A stretch of 33,354 nucleotides of DNA from an uncultured Bacteroides sp. (GTDB lineage: Bacteria; Bacteroidota; Bacteroidia; Chitinophagales; Chitinophagaceae), in the NCBI GenBank assembly GCA_902168085.1, contig CABHOP010000017.1:1-33354 (forward strand), in the 5' to 3' direction. Under the pieces are notes generated by a model that did not search any database, was not told the DNA's origin, and saw only the letters and a program-made list of their open reading frames with translations. The translations under genes were made by a program, and so were the position numbers. This document shows positions 16,445-25,328 of this stretch, in pieces (the stretch's first letter is position 1; the number at the start of each line of letters is the position of its first letter).

Positions 16445-16894
16445 GCCAACAGGTGTGCCGAAGTACTGGGCTTCAAACACGGCCAGCAGCCTGTTGTCAT
16501 TGTACAGTAATAAATGCCTGTCGTTAATAACATGCCTGTTAGCATTTGTCAGTGTTTGCATCAGGTGGTTTTCAATATCCATACGTCCTTCGCAATACAT
16601 CATAGTGCTACCGGCTTTAAACGCAATAACACCTTGTTTTCCCAACTCAAACGTACCGGTAATGCGGTTGCATCCGGCAAAGCCAGTGATGCGGCGTTTC
16701 TTTTCGGTGAGCCGGATGTGCACTTCAGGAGCATCAGCCGGGTTGGTTACAGGCTTACCGTTCATTTCGGATAAGCGCCAGTAGGTATCCATAAGCCGCG
16801 AATCACCTTTGGGTGCATAGCTGCCTTTCTTAGAGGTTTTGCAGGATATAGTGAAAACGCAAAGTATCAATATGGCGTAGTGGAGTAGTTTCAT
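16436..16894 (-). CDS. META-domain (HslJ-like) lipoprotein
   Basis: 152 residues. The signal peptide ends in the lipobox FTISC (lipidated Cys18), followed by a short basic linker. Residues about 36-148 form a META domain: 'LMDTYWRLSEMNGKPV', GFAGCNRITGTFELG with the conserved GCN turn, 'STMMYCEGRMDIENHLMQTL', and 'LLLYNDNRLLAVFEAQ'. HslJ in E. coli is a heat-inducible outer membrane protein of the same domain; its exact role is unclear. The gene is divergent from the metalloprotease gene (106 bases between starts) and convergent with the DUF488 gene, overlapping it by 9 bases with no terminator between. Confidence 0.87.
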   Translation of the reverse strand: MKLLHYAILILCVFTISCKTSKKGSYAPKGDSRLMDTYWRLSEMNGKPVTNPADAPEVHIRLTEKKRRITGFAGCNRITGTFELGKQGVIAFKAGSTMMYCEGRMDIENHLMQTLTNANRHVINDRHLLLYNDNRLLAVFEAQYFGTPVGLK

Positions 16895-17000
16895 AAGGGA
16901 GGTGTTTGCTGTACAAGATAGCTATTTGTCATAATTGTTTATAGGCATATATACCTGTTTTTGTTATATTGCATAATTGATTACCTAAAAATTAAACGCG

Positions 17001-19721
17001 TTGAAGAAGTATTACCCCCAACTCATTTTATGTATTTGCCTGTTCTTATTACCTGCAACTATTCTTGCAGCAGATAACAATGCTAACAGGCTGACTGCGG
17101 CGATAAACCGTGCGCATAGTGCAGGTGTTTATTTTAGACCTGTAACATTATTTTCCATTGCCAGTGGTGCGAAACACCAGGTATTGAGTGAAGAAGTATC
17201 GCTTACACCAAACATAAATAGCATTAAGGCCTTACATGAAACAAGACCGGAAGGCGTAGCCATGTCGTTTACCGATGCAACAGGTAAAGTGCATACGCTG
17301 GAGTTGTTGCGCAATATCCCTACCGCATTCATGCCGAACTTTGGTTTTATCCGCGATGGCAAACGTGTACAGAGCTATGAAGCAGATGCTATACATTATC
17401 AAGGTGCCCTTAAAGGTGAGGAACAGTCTTTCGCTACTATGAGCATCTTTGGCGATGGTACCGTAATGATATTGTTTGCTAATAGTGACGGCAACTTTGT
17501 AGTAGGTAAGCTGGAAGACGGGACCGGCAACTATATATTGTATAATGATAAAGACATGGTAAACCGGCCTGATATGCCATGCGGCGTATCAGAAAAAGAC
17601 TACCCTAATAAAAATAAGGCGCTAGGCAAAGGAGCGCAAAAAACTACCAATGTAAATATGTGCCGTAAGGTTAGTTTGTATTGGGAGTCAGATTATCAAT
17701 TTTTTGTTGCCAAAGGCGGCACTGTTACAGCAGCTCAAAACTATTTATCAGCACTGTTCAACCAGGTGCAGGCCATGTATAAAAATGAGAATATCTCTAT
17801 TGAATTGAAATCTGTGTATGTATGGGTGACTGATGATGCATATCCTAATAGTACTTCTGCCGATGGCTTATACACCTTCAGGGCATACTGGAATGGGCTG
17901 AACAATAGCTACGACGGAGACCTGGCACACCTGATAACAATGGATAACAGCAGTAATGGTGGTGTAGCATATGTGGGTGTGCTGGATGCTTCAGCAAGGG
18001 ATTTCTCTTATGCATATAGTGAGATCAGCGGCACCTATGCTAATATCCCTACCTTCTCGTGGGATGTGGAAGTTGTAACCCATGAAATGGGCCATAACCT
18101 GGGCTCAAGGCATACACAATGGTGTGGCTGGGCTACGGGCCCATCGGGTAGCTGTGGCTCTATAGATAACTGTGTAACACAAGAGGTGACCAGCTCTTGC
18201 AACCCGTGCACCTACAAGCAATACGATAATGCACTATCCCCCGCAAGCTGGAAAGGAACTGTTATGAGCTATTGCCATCTGGTTTCACGCGGTATCAACC
18301 TGGCGAACGGCTTTGGCCCACTGCCCGGCGACCTGATACGTACTAATGTTTCAACAACACCTAACCTGAAGAGTGTACTGGATGTAACGCTTACACCCAC
18401 TACTATTTGTGCAGGCAGCAGCGGTGCTATTACACTTACTTTTAAGACAGATACGATAGGCAGCAGACACTTCGGTGTAGCGCCTTATACTTACACATGG
18501 TCTAACGGTGGTAATACCCAAAGTATCGGTGCTTTGTCTGTACCCGGCTCCTATAATGTTACGATTACTGACTCTAACGGATGCGCTGAAACCTTCTTTA
18601 CCAAACTGGCAAAATATCCTACGCCGGGGCAGGGACAAGATATTCTCCATTCAATGCCTATTTGCTGCAACGACCCGGTAACTATGAATATATCTGCCAC
18701 GGTGCCTGCAGAGCTTTCAAGCTGCCAGACAGTGGCCTGGGTACGTACCGCCACTGCAGTAACTACATATAATGATGCTAAAACAGCCATTGCAGCCGCA
18801 AACCCAGCGGATATCATGTATAGTACCAATAGCAGCAGCGTAAATAATATTACGCCTGCCACACTTACCATTAGTTCCCCCGTTCCTTGCAGTGGTTTAC
18901 AAACCGTGTATTATACACCATTTGTAAGTCGTAAAACAAGGGTGTTCAACACCGTTACTACAACTGCAACAGCATCCGGTTCCACTAACATGGTAAGCTT
19001 TAACGGCACCGAACAAGTGGGCAACTATGTAGAACTGAATGACCAGCTGTCATCTATCGTAGCATGCGATACCGTAGATACAGCCGTTACACAGAACATC
19101 GGAGTAACCATCTCTTCCTATACCGGCAGGAGCGGCCAGTTAACCCTCATCGTGCAGAGCTTTGATGAAACCGTACTGTATCGCGCTTCCGGATTGGCCG
19201 GGAATGGCACTTATAACATTCCTATAAAAGGATATACACCGTTGCAGTACCTGAGAGTAAGCGCTTTTGATTATAACTGTCAAGGCACAAACATGTCGAC
19301 AAACTGTACTCAGTCAGACCTTAGCATCAGTGCTACAAGGACTGTTACATATAGCGCTATTGCAGCACCCATACTGGAGCCGGCATGTGCTGTTGGCAAA
19401 TCGGTAATGATAAGCTTTGCGCCAAACAACTGTACGCCGCTAAGTGTGGGCCAGTCGGCATTACCTATCAGCGCACTGGATATTTACCCCAACCCTGCTA
19501 CGCAAAGCGCGACACTGGCATTCTATGCGCAGAATAGTGGTAAAGCAGTGCTGAAAATGACTGACGTAACCGGTAAGGTGATACACAGCCGCAATATTGA
19601 ATATGCTTCAGGCCGCAACGCCATATCGGTAGACCTGCAAGATGTAGCAAAAGGTGTTTATTTCGTGATGCTGGATGCAGAAGGTGAGAATAGCAAAACC
19701 ACTAAGCTGATAGTGCAATAA
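17001..19721 (+). CDS. Secreted M12B-like zinc metalloprotease with T9SS type A sorting domain
   Basis: 906 residues, starting at TTG (17001), which places a normal Sec signal peptide at residues 1-24 (Lys-Lys, hydrophobic core, ILAA). A propeptide follows to about 200, with a reprolysin-like cysteine-switch motif around Cys194 (PDMPCGVSE). The catalytic domain carries HEMGHNLGSRH (361-371, zinc ligands His361, His365, His371) and a Met-turn VMSYC (Met422). Residues about 460-536 resemble a SprB/Ig-like repeat (YTYTWSNGGNTQSIGALS). A Cys-rich beta region comes next, and a T9SS type A sorting domain starts near LDIYPNP (about 823-906) with GKVIHSRNIE and LQDVAKGVYFVML. It should be exported by Sec and T9SS and act at or outside the cell surface. 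A terminator follows. Confidence 0.9.
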   Translation: MKKYYPQLILCICLFLLPATILAADNNANRLTAAINRAHSAGVYFRPVTLFSIASGAKHQVLSEEVSLTPNINSIKALHETRPEGVAMSFTDATGKVHTLELLRNIPTAFMPNFGFIRDGKRVQSYEADAIHYQGALKGEEQSFATMSIFGDGTVMILFANSDGNFVVGKLEDGTGNYILYNDKDMVNRPDMPCGVSEKDYPNKNKALGKGAQKTTNVNMCRKVSLYWESDYQFFVAKGGTVTAAQNYLSALFNQVQAMYKNENISIELKSVYVWVTDDAYPNSTSADGLYTFRAYWNGLNNSYDGDLAHLITMDNSSNGGVAYVGVLDASARDFSYAYSEISGTYANIPTFSWDVEVVTHEMGHNLGSRHTQWCGWATGPSGSCGSIDNCVTQEVTSSCNPCTYKQYDNALSPASWKGTVMSYCHLVSRGINLANGFGPLPGDLIRTNVSTTPNLKSVLDVTLTPTTICAGSSGAITLTFKTDTIGSRHFGVAPYTYTWSNGGNTQSIGALSVPGSYNVTITDSNGCAETFFTKLAKYPTPGQGQDILHSMPICCNDPVTMNISATVPAELSSCQTVAWVRTATAVTTYNDAKTAIAAANPADIMYSTNSSSVNNITPATLTISSPVPCSGLQTVYYTPFVSRKTRVFNTVTTTATASGSTNMVSFNGTEQVGNYVELNDQLSSIVACDTVDTAVTQNIGVTISSYTGRSGQLTLIVQSFDETVLYRASGLAGNGTYNIPIKGYTPLQYLRVSAFDYNCQGTNMSTNCTQSDLSISATRTVTYSAIAAPILEPACAVGKSVMISFAPNNCTPLSVGQSALPISALDIYPNPATQSATLAFYAQNSGKAVLKMTDVTGKVIHSRNIEYASGRNAISVDLQDVAKGVYFVMLDAEGENSKTTKLIVQ

Positions 19722-19744
19722 ACATACATATAACCTGATCTTAT

Positions 19745-19774
19745 AAAAACCGCTCTCTCAAGGAGCGGTTTTTA
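19745..19774 (+). terminator. Rho-independent terminator after the metalloprotease gene
   Basis: A perfect 11-bp stem AAAAACCGCTC/GAGCGGTTTTT (19745-19755, 19763-19773) with a 7-base loop. The U-tract is part of the stem, and an A-run on the other side could make it work in both directions. Confidence 0.92.
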
Positions 19775-19874
19775 GTTATATAAAAGTTAGAAATAAACAA
19801 TTTAGTAGCAATTATATATGGTGCTTATGTTTTATGGGTTACGGTCATGAAAGCCGAAAACAAATACAACCTTC

Positions 19875-19906
19875 TTTGAGATTTTGACATAGTTGTCGTA
19901 CTTTTG
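19875..19906 (+). promoter_or_regulatory. Promoter of atpG (-33 TTTG and -7 TACTTTTG)
   Basis: TTTG at 19875-19878 and TACTTTTG at 19899-19906 are separated by 20 bases, fitting the Bacteroidota layout TTG-N17-23-TAnnTTTG. The -7 box is 39 bases before the atpG ATG. The rest of the 224-base gap since the metalloprotease stop holds only the terminator and AT-rich sequence. Confidence 0.7.
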
Positions 19907-19945
19907 CGCCCAGTTTATCATTTGATTTTCTATATTTTTTAATAT

Positions 19946-20827
19946 ATGTCGGGACAGCTTAAAGAGGTTCGCAACCGTATCAAGTCAGTAACATCTACCC
20001 AGCAGATAACGAAAGCCATGAAAATGGTGAGTGCTGCCAAGCTGCGCCGTGCGCAGGATGCGATATTGCAAATGCGCCCCTATGCGCAGAAACTGCAGGA
20101 AATGCTGAGCAACATCGCCAGCAACGCATCGGCAGACATGGAAATGCCACTGGCCGAGGAACGTGCTGCGGAACGTGTGCTGCTGATACCCATCACCAGC
20201 GACCGTGGTTTGTGCGGTGCCTACAATTCAAACGTAATAAAAGCAACCCGCCAGTTGATAGCTGATAAATATGCTACACAATTTGCCAAAGGAAATGTAA
20301 CCCTGCTGCCAATAGGTAAGAAGGGGTATGAGTTCTTTGTACGCAACAACTTTAACGTAGTTCACGATTTCTGGACCATCTTCTCCGACCTGACATTTGA
20401 TAATGTTCGTAATGCTGCGGTATATGCCCAAAAAGCATTTTTGAATAAAGAATATGACAGGGTAGAATTGGTTTACAGCCAATTTAAGAATGCAGCTACA
20501 CAACGTTTTGTAAACGAGCAGTACCTGCCGATACCTAAGGTGGAAAACCAGGAAAACAATAAGAAGGCCGACTTTATATACGAGCCATCTAAAGAAATAC
20601 TGGTGCAGGAACTGATGCCTAAGATACTGAACACGCAGGTGTATAAAGCGGTACTGGATGCCAATGCGTCTGAACATGGTGCGCGTATGACGGCAATGGA
20701 CAAAGCGAGCGAAAATGCGAACGAAATGCTGCGTTCACTGAAAATAAGCTACAACCGCGCCCGCCAGGCTGCTATTACTACAGAGCTTACAGAGATAGTA
20801 AGTGGTGCAGCCGCATTGCAAGGATAA
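19946..20827 (+). CDS. atpG: F1F0 ATP synthase subunit gamma
   Basis: 293 residues, the usual length. The N-terminal helix 'LKEVRNRIKSVTSTQQITKAMKMVSAAKLRRAQDAI', the central ITSDRGLCGAYNSNVI motif, and the C-terminal helix 'ARMTAMDKASENANEMLRSLKISYNRARQAAITTELTEIVSGAAAL' are all diagnostic. The two end helices form the rotating coiled-coil shaft of F1. It is flanked by two T9SS cargo genes and has its own promoter and terminator. No other ATP synthase subunit gene is in the window, so atpG is separated from atpA/atpH, next to which it normally lies. Confidence 0.98.
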   Translation: MSGQLKEVRNRIKSVTSTQQITKAMKMVSAAKLRRAQDAILQMRPYAQKLQEMLSNIASNASADMEMPLAEERAAERVLLIPITSDRGLCGAYNSNVIKATRQLIADKYATQFAKGNVTLLPIGKKGYEFFVRNNFNVVHDFWTIFSDLTFDNVRNAAVYAQKAFLNKEYDRVELVYSQFKNAATQRFVNEQYLPIPKVENQENNKKADFIYEPSKEILVQELMPKILNTQVYKAVLDANASEHGARMTAMDKASENANEMLRSLKISYNRARQAAITTELTEIVSGAAALQG

Positions 20828-20855
20828 TAAAGTAACGGATAACACACATATTATG

Positions 20856-20898
20856 AACCGCTGCAGCATAGTTTGCAGCGGTTTTCTTATTTTTATTT
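20856..20898 (+). terminator. Rho-independent terminator after atpG
   Basis: A perfect 10-bp stem AACCGCTGCA/TGCAGCGGTT (20856-20865, 20874-20883) with an 8-base loop is followed by TTCTTATTTTTATTT. Confidence 0.9.
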
Positions 20899-20913
20899 CA
20901 AACTGTTTATAAA

Positions 20914-22764
20914 ATGCGCAGAGGTTTACTTCTTTTCTCGTTTATGGTAGGTGCTATGGCCGGTATGGCGCAGCATGCCAGGGTAACAAAGCATACGGCA
21001 ACCCTTGCCGGTACCAGCATCGCCAGGGATGTGGAAGATAAGTACAATGCACAGGTGATAAACCTGGAAGCACCCAATCCTGATGCGAATATTGAAAAGA
21101 AGCGCCTGAGGCAGATAAAAGAACAGTCGGCCAGGTATTTTCCTCATAAAAAGCAAAACGTAGCCTATAAAACCACGGCGATACCCGGCCCTATAGTAGA
21201 AAAAGGCTTTGTAGCAGATTCTTTTCCCGGTATACCCCCCGATAATGATATGGCCATATCTAAAGACGGTAAGGCTGTTTCCGTAGTTAATTCTTCTATA
21301 GCTGTGCTGAATGGATCGACAGGGCAAATGGCCTATAAGCGCGGGTTGAAGACATTTTCAAATGCTGTAGGGTTAAATACTTTTAATGACTACCGGTATG
21401 ACCCTAAAGTGATGTATGACCCTGTGGCAGACAAGTATATTGTTGTAATGCTCAATTCTACCGATGGATTGAACTATATAGTATTGGGTTTTTCAGAGAG
21501 TAATGACCCGCAAGGGAAGTGGAACTTCTATAGGTTTTATGGCAATTATAACAACGATACTACATGGTTTGACTACCCGGCCATTGCCATTACGAAAGAC
21601 GAATTTTTCCTGACAGGGAATAAGATACGCTTCAATACCAGCTGGCAGGCAGGTTTTAAAGAAACCGTCATCTACCAGATAAACAAGCAAAGCGGGTACA
21701 GCGGCGCTGCCAGCCTGGATTACCAGATATGGGATAGCATTACCTATAATGGTGCAGCCATCCGCAACCTGTATCCTGTAAAAACAGGTTCGGCGTTACA
21801 GGGGCCGGCACAATACTTCCTGTCTAACCGCAACTTTGATATCCAGAATGATACCATTTTCCTGGTGAAGCTGCCTGATGTAATAGGCAGCGGTAATAAC
21901 AACCTGGATATACAGGTGCTGAAATCGCCCATCTCGTATGGCGTTCCGCCGAATGGTCGCCAGGTAGATACGTTTGAACTGGCCACCAATGATGGCCGTA
22001 TATTAGGCGCCTTTGCAGAAGGCGACGAGATACAGTTTGTGAGCACATCGGTATATACCAGCACAGGTTCGTCGGGTGTATATCATGCCAGGATAGATAA
22101 TTATAAGACAACACCAGCTATAGCGCACGCGTCCATCTTTGCCATAGATACGCTGGACTTTGGTTATCCCAACCTCTCTTTCTCGGGCAATCCCTGGGGA
22201 CTTAACCAGTCTATTATCAGCTTCAACTATACCGGCCCGAATACCTATGCCGGTATAGGCGCTATCACCTTCAATGGTACAGAATATTCGGCACTGGTGA
22301 AGGTAAAAGAAGGCGATACTACGGTAGGTGTGCCGGCTATAGGTAAAGTGCAACGCTGGGGAGACTATATGGGCAGCCAGCAAGACTGGAGCGAATATGG
22401 TGCCGTATGGGTAGAGGGCATATATGGAAGGAAAAACCATAGCTATGGCAACTGGATGGCCAAGCTGAATTCGCAGTTGTTAAGTGTAAAAGAGAAAAAC
22501 AGTGTTGCCGAATCGGCACAGGTATACCCTAATCCTGCTATGCAATACATACAGCTTGATTTTGAGATACCAGAGGCGCAGGTGCTGAATTATGAAATAT
22601 ATAATATGCAGGGTAAGATAGTGGACAGGATATTGAGCCAGCGCACGAAGAAAGGCAGGAACCGCATACAGTTTGACATTGCCAGCCTGCCAGCAGGAAA
22701 TTATATATTGAAAGCTACGGGCGATGCAGGTGCTACCGTATCGCGCAGCTTTGTAAAACAATAA
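20914..22764 (+). CDS. Secreted protein of unknown function with T9SS type A sorting domain
   Basis: 616 residues. A Sec signal peptide (1 to about 20, ending GMAQ) is followed by a charged region to about 90 ('NIEKKRLRQIKEQSARYF') and a large beta-rich body (about 100-510) with no active-site motif I recognise. Phrases such as 'GIPPDNDMAISKDGKAVSVVNSSIAVLNGSTGQ' and 'YDPKVMYDPVADKYIVVMLNS' suggest beta-propeller-like blades. The T9SS type A sorting domain starts near VYPNPAM (Tyr538) and shows 'LNYEIYNMQGKIVDRILSQ' and 'FDIASLPAGNYILKATG'. It should be a surface-attached or released T9SS substrate. The start lies 16 bases after the atpG terminator tail; no exact TAnnTTTG is visible in that gap, so its promoter is unclear. 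Confidence 0.82.
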   Translation: MRRGLLLFSFMVGAMAGMAQHARVTKHTATLAGTSIARDVEDKYNAQVINLEAPNPDANIEKKRLRQIKEQSARYFPHKKQNVAYKTTAIPGPIVEKGFVADSFPGIPPDNDMAISKDGKAVSVVNSSIAVLNGSTGQMAYKRGLKTFSNAVGLNTFNDYRYDPKVMYDPVADKYIVVMLNSTDGLNYIVLGFSESNDPQGKWNFYRFYGNYNNDTTWFDYPAIAITKDEFFLTGNKIRFNTSWQAGFKETVIYQINKQSGYSGAASLDYQIWDSITYNGAAIRNLYPVKTGSALQGPAQYFLSNRNFDIQNDTIFLVKLPDVIGSGNNNLDIQVLKSPISYGVPPNGRQVDTFELATNDGRILGAFAEGDEIQFVSTSVYTSTGSSGVYHARIDNYKTTPAIAHASIFAIDTLDFGYPNLSFSGNPWGLNQSIISFNYTGPNTYAGIGAITFNGTEYSALVKVKEGDTTVGVPAIGKVQRWGDYMGSQQDWSEYGAVWVEGIYGRKNHSYGNWMAKLNSQLLSVKEKNSVAESAQVYPNPAMQYIQLDFEIPEAQVLNYEIYNMQGKIVDRILSQRTKKGRNRIQFDIASLPAGNYILKATGDAGATVSRSFVKQ

Positions 22765-22788
22765 TGAGATAGAGTGCTGACAGCGCAT

Positions 22789-22796
22789 TAACTTTG
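22789..22796 (+). promoter_or_regulatory. -7 promoter element for the permease gene, implying a leaderless mRNA
   Basis: TAACTTTG matches TAnnTTTG and ends 8 bases before the ATG at 22805, the same spacing as at dut, giving an expected leader of 0-4 bases. Confidence 0.5.
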
Positions 22797-22804
22797 AGCC
22801 TGCC

Positions 22805-24049
22805 ATGATGCAATTGTTTTTCAATATGTCGCTGGCCTTCAGGGCTATTCGTACCAATAAACTGCGTACGGGGCTTACCGTGGCCATTATAGGGCTGGGT
22901 ATTATGGCGCTGGTAGGCATACTCACAGCTACAGAAGTAATAAAGGCAACTGTATACAATAGCCTTGGCAGCCTGGGCGCAAATTCTTTCCAGGTGACGA
23001 GTGATATAGTAAAGAAAAAGAGAAGAGCGGGTAGGGGTGTTAACATCAATGAAGGAAAGAATATTAAATACGAAGAGGCAAAAGCCTTTAAAGAACGATA
23101 TCAATTCCCGGGTTCTACGGTTGGTATTTCCATGTCGGGCAGTAGTATGGCAACCGTACGCAATGGTAATAAAAAGACGAACCCGAACATCACAGTAATG
23201 GGTGTGGATGAAGCTTATCTTAAAATATCAGATACTAAATTAGACGCAGGCCGCAACTTCTCGAACTATGAACAGCAGTTTGGCAGCTATGTGTGCATAT
23301 TGGGCTATGGCATAGCCACGAAGCTTTTTGGCGCCAATCTTAAGAATGCTTTAAATGAAGTAGTATCGATAGGAGACATTAAATACCGGGTAGTAGGTGT
23401 GGCTGAATCGAAAGGGGGCAGTATGATCATGAACTCTGATAACATGGTGCAAATACCTCTGAATAACGGCCGCGCTGTATACGGCAATGCAGAGCGTTAT
23501 GTCATCAGCGCAATGATAGCAGATATCAACCGCAAGGATATAGCCGCACAGGAAGCTGAAGGCCTATTGCGTGTGATAAGAAAGGTGCCCATAGGGATAG
23601 ACAATGATTTTACCATAGAGCAGAACGATACCCTTGTTGAGAATGTAATGGAAAGTATAAAGTTTGTAAGCCTTGCAGCAGTAGTAATAGGGGTGGTAAC
23701 ATTGCTGGGTTCAGTAATAGGGCTTATGAATATCATGCTGGTATCTGTTGCTGAACGCACGCGTGAAATAGGCGTGAGTAAAGCCCTGGGGGCCCGTTCA
23801 TCTACAATTAAGCAGCAATTTCTTACAGAAGCTATCATGATAAGCCTTATTGGAGGTGTGATAGGCGTAATTCTGGGTATGCTGGCAGGCAATGTTGTGG
23901 CACTATTTGCTGATACCGCTTTTATCGTGCCCTGGCTGTGGATAGGTGTAGGGGTAAGCTTGTGCGCCGTAGTAGGCATTATATCAGGTATTTACCCGGC
24001 CATAAAAGCATCGAAGCTAGACCCGATAGAGGCATTGCGTTATGAATAA
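22805..24049 (+). CDS. MacB/FtsX-type ABC transporter permease
   Basis: 414 residues. The layout is TM1 (about 23-45), a large periplasmic MacB-like domain (about 46-275, 'GSLGANSFQVTSDIV'), then the FtsX domain with three TMs (about 278-405). The cytoplasmic coupling motif 'SVAERTREIGVSKALGARSSTIKQQFLTEAIMIS' and the C-terminal 'GIYPAIKASKLDPIEALRYE' are classic for MacB/LolC-type permeases. No ATPase gene is next to it in the window, so the partner must be elsewhere. The family exports peptides, antibiotics or lipoproteins by mechanotransmission; the substrate is unknown. Start choice: ATG at 22805 or 22808, or the internal ATG seven codons in (22826). rsgA starts 11 bases after the stop and is probably co-transcribed. 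Confidence 0.88.
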   Translation: MMQLFFNMSLAFRAIRTNKLRTGLTVAIIGLGIMALVGILTATEVIKATVYNSLGSLGANSFQVTSDIVKKKRRAGRGVNINEGKNIKYEEAKAFKERYQFPGSTVGISMSGSSMATVRNGNKKTNPNITVMGVDEAYLKISDTKLDAGRNFSNYEQQFGSYVCILGYGIATKLFGANLKNALNEVVSIGDIKYRVVGVAESKGGSMIMNSDNMVQIPLNNGRAVYGNAERYVISAMIADINRKDIAAQEAEGLLRVIRKVPIGIDNDFTIEQNDTLVENVMESIKFVSLAAVVIGVVTLLGSVIGLMNIMLVSVAERTREIGVSKALGARSSTIKQQFLTEAIMISLIGGVIGVILGMLAGNVVALFADTAFIVPWLWIGVGVSLCAVVGIISGIYPAIKASKLDPIEALRYE

Positions 24050-24060
24050 AAGAGCAGTAT

Positions 24061-24996
24061 ATGAAAGCATTGACGGGACTGGTATATAAATCGACAGGTA
24101 GCTGGTATATCGTATATGACGAAGAGGGGAAGCAATGGAACGCCCGGATAAAAGGCAAGCTGAAAATTGATAAAGATATATCGTCGACCAACCCCATAGC
24201 TGTAGGTGATAAGGTGCTGTTTGAAGAAGAAGCGGAAGATGGGAATATTGGCACCATAAAAGACATAGCAGAGCGCAGGAATTACATAGTGCGCGTATCG
24301 CCGCATAATAAGAACCAGAAGCACATAGTAGCCGCTAACCTGGATGCCGCATTGGTAATGGCTACTATTGCAGAGCCCCGTACATCGCAGGGGTTTATCG
24401 ACCGTTTTCTGATAACGGGAGAAGCATATCATATTCCTTGTATAATTGTTATCAATAAAATAGACCTGCTGAAAGAAAAGCACAGGGAACAATTAGCACA
24501 CTGGAAGGAAATGTATGAAGGGGCGGGTTATGAAGTATATCCTATATCGGCCACGCACCCCGAAACCGTAGCGGCTTTGGCAGAGCGGCTGAAGGGTATC
24601 ACAACGCTCTTTAGCGGTCATTCAGGCGTAGGGAAAAGCACACTTATCAATCAGTTGATACCGGGCAAAGAACTGCGCACACAGGAAGTATCAGGCTATA
24701 GCGGTAAGGGCCAGCATACTACCACCTTTGCCGAAATGTTTGACATGCCCGGTGGCGGAAAAATTATAGATACGCCGGGTGTAAAAGAGTTTGGCTTGAT
24801 AAACATAGAAAAGGAAGAGCTATCTCAATACTTTCCTGAAATGAGGGCTGTGATGCAGCACTGCAAGTTCAACAACTGCCTGCACATAAATGAGCCGGAT
24901 TGTGCGGTGAAAGCGGCAGTGCGCGAAGGTGTGATAGCAGAAGACCGGTATGTAAGCTATGTAATGATACTGGATACAATAGAAAAGAAGTGGTAA
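24061..24996 (+). CDS. rsgA: Ribosome small-subunit-dependent GTPase A
   Basis: 311 residues with the circularly permuted GTPase order. An OB-fold (1 to about 75) comes first, then G4 NKID (132-135), SA (G5-like, PISAT), G1 GHSGVGKS (186-193), a Gly/Thr-rich G2 ('KGQHTTT') and G3 DTPG (237-240). The C-terminal zinc site uses Cys268, Cys273, His275 and Cys281. RsgA checks late 30S subunit assembly and releases RbfA on GTP hydrolysis. It follows the permease gene by 11 bases and precedes the DUF4286 gene by 10 bases, so the three form a likely operon. Confidence 0.97.
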   Translation: MKALTGLVYKSTGSWYIVYDEEGKQWNARIKGKLKIDKDISSTNPIAVGDKVLFEEEAEDGNIGTIKDIAERRNYIVRVSPHNKNQKHIVAANLDAALVMATIAEPRTSQGFIDRFLITGEAYHIPCIIVINKIDLLKEKHREQLAHWKEMYEGAGYEVYPISATHPETVAALAERLKGITTLFSGHSGVGKSTLINQLIPGKELRTQEVSGYSGKGQHTTTFAEMFDMPGGGKIIDTPGVKEFGLINIEKEELSQYFPEMRAVMQHCKFNNCLHINEPDCAVKAAVREGVIAEDRYVSYVMILDTIEKKW

Positions 24997-25006
24997 AACA
25001 ATAGGT

Positions 25007-25309
25007 ATGATCATATATAATGTAACTGTAAAAATAGATGCAGAAGCTGCCGATGAATGGGTGAAGTGGATGAAGGAAGAGCATATGCCTGAGCTCATGA
25101 AGACGGGTTTGTTTACTGACAGCAGGTTGTGCAGGCTGCTGGAGCAGGACGAAACAGAAGGACGTACCTATACGGCGCAATACTTTTGCAATACGATAGA
25201 AGACTACAACAACTATATAGATAACCATGCGCAACACATGAGGGATAAAGGATTTGCCCGTTTTGGCAATCGTTTCATGGCCTTCAGGACAGTAATGGAA
25301 GTGGAATAA
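25007..25309 (+). CDS. DUF4286 family protein
   Basis: 100 residues, covering the DUF4286 family from end to end: 'MIIYNVTVKIDAEAADEWVKWMKEEHMPELMKTGLFTDSRLCRLL', 'TYTAQYFCNTIEDYNNYIDNHAQHMR'. The conserved HMPE segment and the ferredoxin-like beta-alpha-beta pattern suggest a small dimeric alpha/beta-barrel-type protein. The function is not known. It is the last gene of the permease-rsgA run, and a 284-base gap with hairpins and the HU promoter follows. Confidence 0.85.
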   Translation: MIIYNVTVKIDAEAADEWVKWMKEEHMPELMKTGLFTDSRLCRLLEQDETEGRTYTAQYFCNTIEDYNNYIDNHAQHMRDKGFARFGNRFMAFRTVMEVE

Positions 25310-25328
25310 GCCAAAATAAGGGAAAATC

